Below are positions 7,899 to 15,015 of a DNA stretch of 29,933 bases, one piece after another. The DNA is taken from assembly GCA_964530695.1 (NCBI GenBank), contig CAZGYQ010000036.1, positions 1-29,933 of the forward strand, given 5' to 3'. The first letter of the stretch is position 1; each line of letters begins with the position of its first letter. A program made the position numbers and the translations under genes. Origin of the DNA: VFBF01 sp964530695. GTDB lineage: Bacteria > Pseudomonadota > Alphaproteobacteria > Caulobacterales > Aquidulcibacteraceae. Under the pieces are notes generated by a model that was not told the origin of the DNA, did not search any database, and was given only the letters and a program-made list of their open reading frames with translations.

Positions 7899-8975
7899 AT
7901 GGCCGATCTGTTCGAAAATCCCATCGGCACCGACGGATTTGAATTCGTCGAATTCACCGCCCCCGATCCCGACCTCCTGAAGCGTTATTTCGAGCAGCTC
8001 GGATTCACCGCCGTGGCGAAGCACCGCTCGAAGAACGTGCTCCGTTTCAAGCAGGGCGACATCAACTTCATCGTCAACATGGAACCGTCCGGCCAGCCGG
8101 CGGAATTCCGGAGCGTCCACGGGCCGTCGGCCAACGGCATGGCGTTCCGCGTGAAGGATGCGCAGCACGCCTTCGCCGAAGCGCTTAAGCGCGGCGCAAA
8201 AGCCGTCGACATGCCGCTCGGCGCGATGGAGCTCGACATTCCCTGCATCGAGGGGATCGGCGGCGCCTATGTCTATCTCGTCGACCGTTACGGCGCGCAG
8301 TCGATCTACGACGTGGACTTCCGCCCGATCGAGGGCGCCGACGAAGCGAAGAACAGCATCGGCCTCACCTACCTCGACCACCTCACGCACAATGTCTTCC
8401 GCGGCAACATGGCGACGTGGGCGGACTACTACGAGCGCATCTTCAATTTCCGCGAGATCCGCTACTTCGACATCGAAGGGAAGGTCAGCGGCCTCTTCTC
8501 CAAGGCGATGACGAGCCCGTGCGGCAAGATCCGCATCCCGCTCAATGAATCCAAGGGCGATCCCGGCACCGTCGACCAGATCGAGGAATTCCTCCAGCGT
8601 TACAAGGGCGAGGGCATCCAGCACATCGCGCTCGGCACGGATGACCTGATCGGCGTCGTCGACCGCCTGCACGCGCGCGGCGTCGAACTGCAGGACACGA
8701 TCGACACCTATTTCGACCTGATCGACAAACGCCTGCCGGGGCATGGCGAAAACGTCGAGGAATTGCGCAAGCGCCGCATCCTTCTCGACGGCGCACCGAG
8801 CGAGGGGCAGGGCCTCCTGTTGCAGATCTTCTCGAAGGATGCGGTCGGGCCGATCTTCTTCGAATTCATCCAGCGCAAGGGCAACGAGGGCTTCGGCGAG
8901 GGCAACTTCAAGGCGCTGTTCGAGTCGATCGAACTCGACCAGATCAAGCGCGGCGTGTTGAAGGAGACGGCGTGA
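7899..8975 (+). CDS. hppD: 4-hydroxyphenylpyruvate dioxygenase
   Basis: A 358-residue cytoplasmic non-haem iron enzyme that converts 4-hydroxyphenylpyruvate to homogentisate, the second step of tyrosine breakdown. It has two VOC-fold halves (about 10-140 and 155-330). The Fe(II) triad in the C-terminal half is visible: His161 (LDHLTHN), His242 (GIQHIALGTDD) and Glu322 (IFFEFIQRKG). The C-terminal helix GNFKALFESIELDQIKRG, which gates the active site, is intact. Length and motifs are those of bacterial HPPDs. The ATG at 7899 has GGAG upstream; an in-frame ATG 75 bp upstream would run through the operator and is rejected. hmgA, the next enzyme of the pathway, is 1.8 kb downstream on the same strand. 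Confidence 0.97.
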   Translation: MADLFENPIGTDGFEFVEFTAPDPDLLKRYFEQLGFTAVAKHRSKNVLRFKQGDINFIVNMEPSGQPAEFRSVHGPSANGMAFRVKDAQHAFAEALKRGAKAVDMPLGAMELDIPCIEGIGGAYVYLVDRYGAQSIYDVDFRPIEGADEAKNSIGLTYLDHLTHNVFRGNMATWADYYERIFNFREIRYFDIEGKVSGLFSKAMTSPCGKIRIPLNESKGDPGTVDQIEEFLQRYKGEGIQHIALGTDDLIGVVDRLHARGVELQDTIDTYFDLIDKRLPGHGENVEELRKRRILLDGAPSEGQGLLLQIFSKDAVGPIFFEFIQRKGNEGFGEGNFKALFESIELDQIKRGVLKETA

Positions 8976-9430
8976 TGGCGGCGACGCTGCCTGTCGAAGG
9001 CGCCTGCATGTGCGGGCGCGTGCGCATGCGGATCAGTGCGCCGCCGATCATCACCATGGCCTGTCATTGCAAGGGCTGCCAGAAGATGAGCGCGAGCGCG
9101 TTTTCGCTGACGGCGCTCATCACTAACGAGGCCTTCGAGGTGCTTGGCGGTGAAACCCGGGTCGGTGCGCTCCACGGCCCCTCGCGTTATGTGCACTGCG
9201 CGCATTGTCTCAACTGGCTCTACACGGCGCCGGAGGGCATGCCGTTCGTCAACGTACGTCCGGCGATGTTCGACGTGCCCGCATGGTCGACGCCGTTTGC
9301 GGAAACCTGTACCGCCGAGAAGCTGGTCTGGGCGCAAACGGGCGCGAAACACAGCTTCGAAAAATACCCGGCTCCCGACAGCTACGAGCCGTTGACGCGT
9401 GAATATGCAACCTGGAGCGAGGGACGATGA
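8975..9430 (+). CDS. GFA (glutathione-dependent formaldehyde-activating enzyme-like) family protein
   Basis: About 151 residues with the zinc-binding GFA/Mss4-like fold. The cysteine motifs are complete: CMCGRVR (11-17), CHCKGCQ (30-36) and CAHC (75-78). Known members bind glutathione-formaldehyde adducts or have no assigned role. The ATG at 8975 shares its A with the hppD stop; a GTG at 8972 is an equally placed alternative. The tight coupling to hppD suggests a role in or near tyrosine catabolism, perhaps handling a glutathione adduct, since the downstream maleylacetoacetate isomerase step uses glutathione. That link is inference. Confidence 0.88.
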   Translation: MAATLPVEGACMCGRVRMRISAPPIITMACHCKGCQKMSASAFSLTALITNEAFEVLGGETRVGALHGPSRYVHCAHCLNWLYTAPEGMPFVNVRPAMFDVPAWSTPFAETCTAEKLVWAQTGAKHSFEKYPAPDSYEPLTREYATWSEGR

Positions 9431-10488
9431 CAGGGACGACCGGAAAACTCGCTGGCCTCCTGTTCGCGCTGTGCGTCGCAGCGTGCGCCACCGCGCCTGA
9501 AGCGCACACGCCGCGCTGGTCCATCGCCATCCACGGCGGGGCGGGCGTCATCGAACGCGCGCAGCTCGATCCGCAGACCGAGGCCGCCTACCGCGCAGCG
9601 CTCACGCAGGCCGCGACGACCGGCGGCGAAGTGCTCGAAAAGGGCGGCTCCGCGCTCGATGCGGTGGAGGCCGTCATCCAGCGCATGGAGGACGATCCGC
9701 TGTTCAATGCCGGCCGCGGCGCGGTGTTCACGGCGGAGGGCAGGAACGAACTCGACGCCTCGGTCATGGATGGCGCGACCCGCAAGGCGGGCGCCGTCGC
9801 GGGCGTCACGCGCACACGCCATCCGATTTCGCTGGCGCGCGCGGTGATGGAGAAATCCCCGCACGTGATGCTGATCGGCGAGGGCGCCGAGACGTTCGCA
9901 CGGACGCAAGGGCTTGAAGAAGTCGCGCCGTCCTTCTTCTTCACGGAGCGGCGCTGGCTGGCCCTTGAGCGCGAGCTGCGTAGCCGCAATCTGGCGATCC
10001 CGCCGCGTCCCGCGGGCGCGCCGGCGCCGGATGTGCGCTCGGAAAACGCCCCGCTCGATGAACGCAAGTTCGGCACCGTCGGCGTCGTCGTACGCGATGC
10101 GCGAGGACATCTCGCGGCAGGCACGTCCACGGGCGGCACGACGGCGAAACGCTGGGGCCGCGTCGGCGATGCGCCGATCATCGGCGCCGGAACCTACGCG
10201 CAGGATGGCGTCTGTGCGGTCTCCGCGACGGGCACGGGCGAGTACTTCATCCGGCTTTCCGTCGCACGCTCGGTCTGCGCGCGTATGGAGATGCTTCGCG
10301 AGCGCGGGCAGGCGGCCGCCGATCAGGTGATCCAGCGCGACCTCACGGCGATGGGCGGCGATGGCGGGGTCATCGTGATGGGTGCGCACGGCGAAAGCGC
10401 CTGGAGCTACAATACGCCCGGCATGTACCGCGCGCGGCTCGTCGCGGGCGGTGCGCCGGTGGTGGCGATCTACAAGGACGAAGAATGA
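9427..10488 (+). CDS. Isoaspartyl peptidase/L-asparaginase (Ntn hydrolase), predicted lipoprotein
   Basis: A 353-residue plant-type (class II Ntn) asparaginase. The N-terminus is a lipoprotein signal with lipobox VAAC and Cys20, so it should be anchored in the cell envelope. Family motifs follow: IAIHGGAG (33-40), LFNAGRGAVFT (92-102) and ASVMDGATRKAGAVAGV (111-127). The autocleavage site G|Thr217-VG lies in KFGTVGVVVRD, followed by AAGTSTGGTTAKRWGRVGD (230-248), which forms the substrate pocket. Autocleavage at Thr217 gives alpha and beta chains, and Thr217 is the nucleophile. It hydrolyses isoaspartyl dipeptides and asparagine. The start overlaps the stop of the GFA gene (ATGA), so it is cotranscribed with hppD. 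Confidence 0.94.
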   Translation: MTGTTGKLAGLLFALCVAACATAPEAHTPRWSIAIHGGAGVIERAQLDPQTEAAYRAALTQAATTGGEVLEKGGSALDAVEAVIQRMEDDPLFNAGRGAVFTAEGRNELDASVMDGATRKAGAVAGVTRTRHPISLARAVMEKSPHVMLIGEGAETFARTQGLEEVAPSFFFTERRWLALERELRSRNLAIPPRPAGAPAPDVRSENAPLDERKFGTVGVVVRDARGHLAAGTSTGGTTAKRWGRVGDAPIIGAGTYAQDGVCAVSATGTGEYFIRLSVARSVCARMEMLRERGQAAADQVIQRDLTAMGGDGGVIVMGAHGESAWSYNTPGMYRARLVAGGAPVVAIYKDEE

Positions 10489-10493
10489 AACGC

Positions 10494-10715
10494 TCAGGCT
10501 TCGACGAGATCGAGACGCTTCTCAATTCTTTCGACGCGCGCATCAAGACGGTCCATGCGGCGGTTTACGCCGGCGAGTCCTTCTTCAAGATGCGTGACGC
10601 GCACCTTCAAATCCTGGACTTCGTCGATAACACGATCAATTTTCTCTTCCATCCGCGTCAGGCGCGACTGGATCTGCTGGAGTACCGGAAGAATGATGTC
10701 CGCAGTTTCGGTCAT
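10494..10715 (-). CDS. Small coiled-coil protein (73 aa)
   Basis: A 73-residue, almost wholly helical protein with heptad-patterned hydrophobics from about residue 10 to the end (IQSRLTRMEEKIDRVIDEV, then VNRRMDRLDARVERIEKRL), typical of an SlyX-like or short homo-oligomeric coiled coil. The heptads and charge pattern exist only in this frame, while the opposite-strand frame over the same bases shows no fold, so the minus-strand reading is preferred. It is convergent with the asparaginase gene (5 bp between stops) and divergent from hmgA. No function can be assigned. Confidence 0.7.
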   Translation of the reverse strand: MTETADIILPVLQQIQSRLTRMEEKIDRVIDEVQDLKVRVTHLEEGLAGVNRRMDRLDARVERIEKRLDLVEA

Positions 10716-10765
10716 GGAGACATTGTAGACGTTCGTGACATGTTCTTCAAGCGGGAGCGGACAAG

Positions 10766-11896
10766 GTGAGCACGCGCAAATGGATCCCGGTGCAGGCCGC
10801 CGAGGGCAAGCACTCCCGTCAGGCGCACGCCGACATGCCGGAGGGCACGTATGAACGCGAGGCGTCGAAGGAGGGCTTCTTCGGACCGGCGGCGTTTTTC
10901 CATCATCGCCGTCCGCCGACGGGCTGGTCGAACTTCGAGGGCCCGCTGCGGCCGCGCGCGTTCGACCTCAATGGATTGAACGAAGCGCAGGGCTCGCCCT
11001 GGGATGCGCCGGTGGTGCTGCGCAACGCGGCGTGCGAGGTGCGGTTCTGGAAGCTTTCGCACGAAATGGGCGCGCTCGCGCGCAACGGCGACGGCGACCA
11101 GCTGCTGTTCATTCACGAAGGCTCCGGCCATCTTTACTGCGACTACGGCCATCTCGCGATCACGGCGGGCGACTACGTCTATCTGCCGCGCGGAAGCATG
11201 TGGCGGATCGCGCCGAACGCGCCGGTCACGGTGCTGATGATCGAGGCGACGAACACGCACTATACGCTGCCCGATCGCGGTCTCGCGGGCCCGCACGCGT
11301 TCTTCGATCCCGCGATGCTCGATACGCCGAAGATCGACGAGGCGTTCCGCCAGCATCAGGCCGAGGACGACGAGACGAAGGTGCTGATCAAGAAGCGCGG
11401 GGCCGTGAGCGCCGCCACCTATCCCTACAATCCGCTCGACGTCGTCGGCTGGCACGGCGATCTCGCGCCCGTGCGCATCAACGTGAAGGACCTGCGCCCG
11501 CTCAACTCGCACCGCTACCACCTGCCGCCGAGCGCACACACGACGTTCCTGTCGGACCGCTTCGTCATCTGCACCTTCTGCCCGCGGCCGTTCGAGACCG
11601 ACCCCGGCGCGCTCAAGGTGCCGTTCTTCCACAACAATGACGATTTCGACGAGGTGCTCTTCTATCACGCCGGCGACTTCTTCAGCCGCGACAACATCAA
11701 GGCCGGCATGATGACGTTCCATCCGTCGGGATTCACGCACGGTCCGCACCCGAAGGCGCTGACGAAGATGCTGAAGCAGGACAAGCCCGCGACCGACGAA
11801 TACGCCGTGATGATCGACACGCGTGATCCGCTCGATGTGGCCGAGGGCGCGGGCGCGGTGGAGTGGACGGGGTACGTGGACAGCTGGAAGGGTTGA
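10766..11896 (+). CDS. hmgA: Homogentisate 1,2-dioxygenase
   Basis: A 376-residue protein that opens the ring of homogentisate to give maleylacetoacetate. GTG start with GGACAAG upstream. It has two cupin-like halves. GDQLLFIHEGSGHL (110-123) and AITAGDYVYLPRGSMWRI (131-148) form the N-terminal barrel. The C-terminal barrel carries the probable Fe(II) ligands His289 and Glu296 (FFHNNDDFDEVLFY) and His325 (SGFTHGPHP). It is shorter than the roughly 430-445 residues of the Pseudomonas and human enzymes, but shorter bacterial versions exist. It is transcribed in the same direction as hppD but has a 50-bp promoter gap shared with the divergent coiled-coil gene. Confidence 0.95.
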   Translation: MSTRKWIPVQAAEGKHSRQAHADMPEGTYEREASKEGFFGPAAFFHHRRPPTGWSNFEGPLRPRAFDLNGLNEAQGSPWDAPVVLRNAACEVRFWKLSHEMGALARNGDGDQLLFIHEGSGHLYCDYGHLAITAGDYVYLPRGSMWRIAPNAPVTVLMIEATNTHYTLPDRGLAGPHAFFDPAMLDTPKIDEAFRQHQAEDDETKVLIKKRGAVSAATYPYNPLDVVGWHGDLAPVRINVKDLRPLNSHRYHLPPSAHTTFLSDRFVICTFCPRPFETDPGALKVPFFHNNDDFDEVLFYHAGDFFSRDNIKAGMMTFHPSGFTHGPHPKALTKMLKQDKPATDEYAVMIDTRDPLDVAEGAGAVEWTGYVDSWKG

Positions 11897-11936
11897 TCTG
11901 GACGCGCTAAGGCTCGCGTACGACACGGGGGCGCGC

Positions 11937-12674
11937 GTGAGCATCAATTTCCTTCTTCTCCTTCTGATCGTCGCCGTGCTCGGCGGGCCGCTGGCGGCGG
12001 GGGACTTCACCTCCGGCATCACGGTCTTCGCCTTCGTCATCGCCGTCTGGATCGTCGCGCTTTGCCTGCACGAGTTTGGACACGCCGCGGTCGCGGACCG
12101 TGGCGGCGATACGACGGTGCGGGGGAAGGGCTACCTCACGCTTGATCCCGTGCACTACGCCGACCCCGTCACGAGCCTCATTCTGCCCGTGGCGATCCTG
12201 GCGATGGGCGGGATCGGGTTTCCGGGCGGCGCGGTTTACATTCGTCACGATCTGCTGCGCTCGCCGGCCTGGCGCGCGGGAACCTCGCTGGCGGGCCCCG
12301 CGATGACCGGCGCGGTGATGCTTGTTCTGGCGGCGCCGTTCGCGCTCGGACTCGTCGGTCATGTCGCGCCGCTGTTCGCGCAGGCGCTCGCACTGCTGGT
12401 GTTCCTGCAGGCGACGGCGCTGATCCTCAATCTGCTGCCCGTGCCAGGCCTCGACGGTTTCGGCGTCATCGAGCCTTTCCTGCCGCCGTCCGTGCAGCAG
12501 GCCATCGCGCCCGCACGCGGCGTCGCGTTCATGGTCCTCTTTGCGGTCCTGATCCTCGTGCCCGGCGCGTCGCGTCCGCTGTTCCAGGGGGCGTTCGCGC
12601 TGATCGGTGCGCTTGGCGTGTCGCCGGAGCAGGTGTTCGGCGGTCTCGATGCGTTCAAGTTCTGGGATACGTGA
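11937..12674 (+). CDS. Site-2 protease-like M50 family membrane metalloprotease
   Basis: A 245-residue polytopic membrane protein with about five or six transmembrane segments. The zinc motif HEFGH is at 45-49 in the second helix. The SLAGPAMT segment (117-124) matches the GPxxN-like loop of this family, and the third ligand Asp173 lies in NLLPVPGLDG (165-174). No PDZ or CBS domain is attached, so it belongs to the compact S2P-like group of unknown substrate. The GTG at 11937 is chosen because the hydrophobic helix starts there; any upstream start would extend into hmgA. It lies 40 bp after hmgA and is probably cotranscribed by read-through. Confidence 0.88.
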   Translation: MSINFLLLLLIVAVLGGPLAAGDFTSGITVFAFVIAVWIVALCLHEFGHAAVADRGGDTTVRGKGYLTLDPVHYADPVTSLILPVAILAMGGIGFPGGAVYIRHDLLRSPAWRAGTSLAGPAMTGAVMLVLAAPFALGLVGHVAPLFAQALALLVFLQATALILNLLPVPGLDGFGVIEPFLPPSVQQAIAPARGVAFMVLFAVLILVPGASRPLFQGAFALIGALGVSPEQVFGGLDAFKFWDT

Positions 12675-12682
12675 GTGGTAGA

Positions 12683-12774
12683 CGGTTTTGCGAGGAGGGT
12701 GGATTGAGCGCGAGCGAAATCCACAAGGGTGTTCGCCCGTCTCGATGGGGGATCCGGCAGGCGCCGCAAAACCG
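12683..12774. repeat. Nested inverted-repeat element in a 200-bp intergenic region
   Basis: A perfect 10-bp inverted repeat, CGGTTTTGCG (12683-12692) and CGCAAAACCG (12765-12774), brackets 72 bp. Nested inside is GTGGATT (12699-12705) paired with AATCCAC (12718-12724). There is no T-run after it on either strand. The whole gap between the M50 and DUF1835 genes (12675-12875) has no convincing ORF. It could be a palindromic intergenic repeat or a structured RNA element. Whether it recurs in the genome cannot be seen here. Confidence 0.5.
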
Positions 12775-12875
12775 CCGTTCAAGCGTAGGCGGACCTCCGG
12801 CAGAAAATCGCCGAAAAGCGACATTCACCTCCACCTCGGGTAAGGTGCTCAAGTTCAGCTTATTTGGTGCGCTTC

Positions 12876-13865
12876 ATGACGGCCTTTTCGTCGGTTCTTC
12901 ACGTCGTTCCCGGCGAGTCAGGCGCGGCCAGCATCCAAGAGGCCTTCGGACTGACATCTGACCGTGTGCTCATTCAGCGAGACCCGGTCTCTTACGGTCC
13001 CGCGCCGCAGACCAACGATCTCCGCGAATGGCGGTCCATTCGAGAGCGATTTTTAACTGAGCTTCATCCGCGACTGCCCGCTTTTTCTTTTGAGGAATGG
13101 GAACAGGACGATCTGGTCCTCAACTTCGGCCGCTTGAACGCGGCACCCGAGATTGTCGCGTGGCTTGGGGAGGGAACGGGAGATCAACTTTTTGCTGCCT
13201 GGCTCATCCACTATCTGCGCGCTTCGCAATGCGAGTTGAACAAGTTGCACTTCGTCACCTTCGAGCGCTTCTCGTGGCGAAGCATCCTGAATGCCGGCGA
13301 ACTCTCTGCTGAAATGATTCGTGAGCGGGCATCCCCGCCTGTTCCCGTGTCTGTTGAGCAGGTGGATGAATTGGACCTCGTTTGGCGAAGCTACTCTTCC
13401 GACAACCCTCGCGCATTAGCGACATATCTGGACACCCACACCGGGCCGTTGCGCGAGGCAATTGCGCCCATCTTGATGCGCTTTCCAGAGGTGAAATCCG
13501 GCCTTGGTTTCTGGGACCGGCTGCTTTTAGAAAACGCCCGAGAGCACGGTCCGAAGCTAGCATGGGTGATCGGACATACGATGATCCCGCTCCAACCCGA
13601 AAACTATCTAGACGTTATGGGAGATGACTTCCTGTTTGACCGAGCCATACGGATGTCATCACCGCTCGTTGCGCACCCGCTCATCTCCATCGACGGTGAC
13701 CGCCAAGATATGCGGGCCTGCACAGTCGCGCTCACAGAAGACGGCATCGGCGTGTTGGCGGGTGAGAGAAATGCCGTTCAGCTAAATGGGATCGACGATT
13801 GGATCGGCGGGGTGCATCTGACGCCCCAGACGATTGTCTTTCGAGATGAGGGGCGGCTGATCTAG
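12876..13865 (+). CDS. DUF1835 domain-containing protein
   Basis: A protein of about 329 residues. The N-terminus LHVVPGESGAASI (residues 8-20), followed by RVLIQRDPVSYGPAP, is the family's characteristic (L-H-I/V-V-x-G-D/E-S ... RD..xxGP) opening. The C-terminus contains LTEDGIGVLAGE and LNGIDDWIGGVHLTP, the winged-helix-like ending seen in DUF1835/DUF3658 proteins. No biochemical role is established. The codons are visibly less GC-rich than those of neighbouring genes, and the flanking 200-bp and 680-bp regions are unusual, which suggests recent acquisition. The ATG at 12876 is preferred; GTG 12867 and TTG 12864 are alternatives and none has a strong RBS. Confidence 0.82.
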   Translation: MTAFSSVLHVVPGESGAASIQEAFGLTSDRVLIQRDPVSYGPAPQTNDLREWRSIRERFLTELHPRLPAFSFEEWEQDDLVLNFGRLNAAPEIVAWLGEGTGDQLFAAWLIHYLRASQCELNKLHFVTFERFSWRSILNAGELSAEMIRERASPPVPVSVEQVDELDLVWRSYSSDNPRALATYLDTHTGPLREAIAPILMRFPEVKSGLGFWDRLLLENAREHGPKLAWVIGHTMIPLQPENYLDVMGDDFLFDRAIRMSSPLVAHPLISIDGDRQDMRACTVALTEDGIGVLAGERNAVQLNGIDDWIGGVHLTPQTIVFRDEGRLI

Positions 13866-14038
13866 TCAGCCACCCACCGTCCGAATTGGGCCAGGTCCTG
13901 CCAGCCGACCTCCAAATGACGAGCGGCGCATCCGCCGCCAATCCGGGACACGCGTGTCTGTTCTGGCTTGCCTCGGCTGTAGGCCGCGGGGTCATCGTCC
14001 CCAAGGGTAATCTTGCCGAAAATTCACTTGCGGGAAAA

Positions 14039-14053
14039 GAACAAAAAGGGAAC
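14039..14053 (+). promoter_or_regulatory. LexA (SOS) box, alphaproteobacterial type
   Basis: GAAC (14039-14042), seven bases, then GAAC (14050-14053) is a perfect match to the alphaproteobacterial LexA site, GTTC-N7-GTTC read on the other strand. The A-rich spacer AAAAAGG is typical. It lies 30 bp before the GTG of a small membrane ORF and 174 bp after the DUF1835 gene. Confidence 0.7.
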
Positions 14054-14083
14054 AATGGCCGCAGGTTTTCAACGGAGGCGGAT

Positions 14084-14395
14084 GTGCTCGCGTTTCTTGT
14101 GGTTCTGGTTCTGGCGGTCGGAGGGCTCCTACTTTGGCGGGCGGCGCCGGCGCGTCCGGCAGCCGCCGTGGAGACGTGTGGGCCGCGCCCGGCGCAGTTG
14201 CGCGCCGTTCGTCGGAATATCTCGCGCGACGTCGCTGTGCGGCGATCCCAAGTTCATGCGTCGCGCGCGCCGGGCCTGTTGTGTGAGCGGGCTTCTGGAT
14301 TCCACGCGCGCCATGCGGACGGGCGGGCCTTGCGCCGCTCCTGCACGCTCACGCGTGCGCTTCACGCGGCGAGGTCTTTGCCAACACATTGTTGA
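14084..14395 (+). CDS. Candidate SOS-controlled small membrane protein
   Basis: The GTG at 14084 has GGAGG at 14074-14078 with 5-nt spacing, and the start lies 30 bp after the LexA box. Residues 2-18 (LAFLVVLVLAVGGLLLW) form an ideal transmembrane helix, followed by a basic Arg/Ala-rich tail to residue 103 with no recognisable domain. The tail may be poorly constrained, so the true product could be shorter or frameshifted. Small inner-membrane proteins under LexA control, such as Caulobacter SidA, block division after DNA damage; resemblance here is in layout only. The gap from 13866 to 14543 otherwise holds only the LexA box and the arfB promoter. Confidence 0.4.
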   Translation: MLAFLVVLVLAVGGLLLWRAAPARPAAAVETCGPRPAQLRAVRRNISRDVAVRRSQVHASRAPGLLCERASGFHARHADGRALRRSCTLTRALHAARSLPTHC

Positions 14396-14489
14396 TTTGG
14401 GCGCTGCTGAGCGCGCCGATTCCCAATCGCTGACCGATCCGCCGCGGCGTCGTTTTTCCAGAAACGATTCCGCGGGCGCCCCCACATGG

Positions 14490-14517
14490 CTGACAGCGCA
14501 TGCGTTAAGCGTAAAAT
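14490..14517 (+). promoter_or_regulatory. Candidate sigma-70 promoter of arfB
   Basis: CTGACA (14490-14495) and TAAAAT (14512-14517) are separated by 16 bp. Each differs from the -35 (TTGACA) and -10 (TATAAT) consensus at one base. The expected transcription start near 14524 is about 20 bp before the arfB ATG. Confidence 0.5.
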
Positions 14518-14543
14518 AAGCGCGCGCTTGCAACCATGATCCC

Positions 14544-14966
14544 ATGATTTCCGTGACCCCCTCCATCAGCCTCGACGACGACGAGATCGAGCTGACTTTC
14601 ATCCGCGCCTCCGGACCGGGCGGGCAGAACGTCAACAAGGTCTCGACCGCCGTTCAGCTGCGCTTCGACATGGCGCACTCGCCGGCGCTCGCCGACGACG
14701 TGAAGGAGCGCCTCGCGCGTCTCGCCGGCTCGCGGCTGACCAAGGACGGCGTCATCGTGCTCACCGCCGACCAGTTCCGCACGCAGGAGCGCAACAAGGC
14801 CGACGCCATCGCGCGTCTCGTCGCCCTCGTCGCGCGCGCCGCGGAACGTCCCAAGCCGCGCAAGGCCACGCGCCCCACCCGCGCCTCGCAGGAGCGGCGG
14901 ATGGACACGAAGACGAAACACGGGTCGCTGAAGTCCCGTCGGGGCGGAAAAATCGACTTCGACTGA
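14544..14966 (+). CDS. arfB: Alternative ribosome-rescue factor ArfB (peptidyl-tRNA hydrolase)
   Basis: A 140-residue RF1-like protein lacking codon-recognition domains. The catalytic GGQ motif is in RASGPGGQNVNKVSTAV (21-37). The globular domain ends near 105, and a basic tail with alternating Lys/Arg follows (about 108-140, e.g. KTKHGSLKSRRGGK), which in ArfB enters the empty mRNA channel. It frees ribosomes stalled on non-stop mRNA by hydrolysing the peptidyl-tRNA. The length fits ArfB (about 140) and is too short for RF1/RF2. It lies 49 bp before the histidine kinase gene, on the same strand. Confidence 0.95.
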   Translation: MISVTPSISLDDDEIELTFIRASGPGGQNVNKVSTAVQLRFDMAHSPALADDVKERLARLAGSRLTKDGVIVLTADQFRTQERNKADAIARLVALVARAAERPKPRKATRPTRASQERRMDTKTKHGSLKSRRGGKIDFD

Positions 14967-15015
14967 TACAAGCGCCGCTCTGTCATGTTAGATTGGCGGC
15001 GGAGCAAGGTGCGCC

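Noticed and set aside
13732..14055. A 107-codon minus-strand frame starting inside the LexA box
   Set aside because: No RBS or domain, and it runs antisense into the end of the DUF1835 gene; the start MFPFC is simply the translated LexA box.
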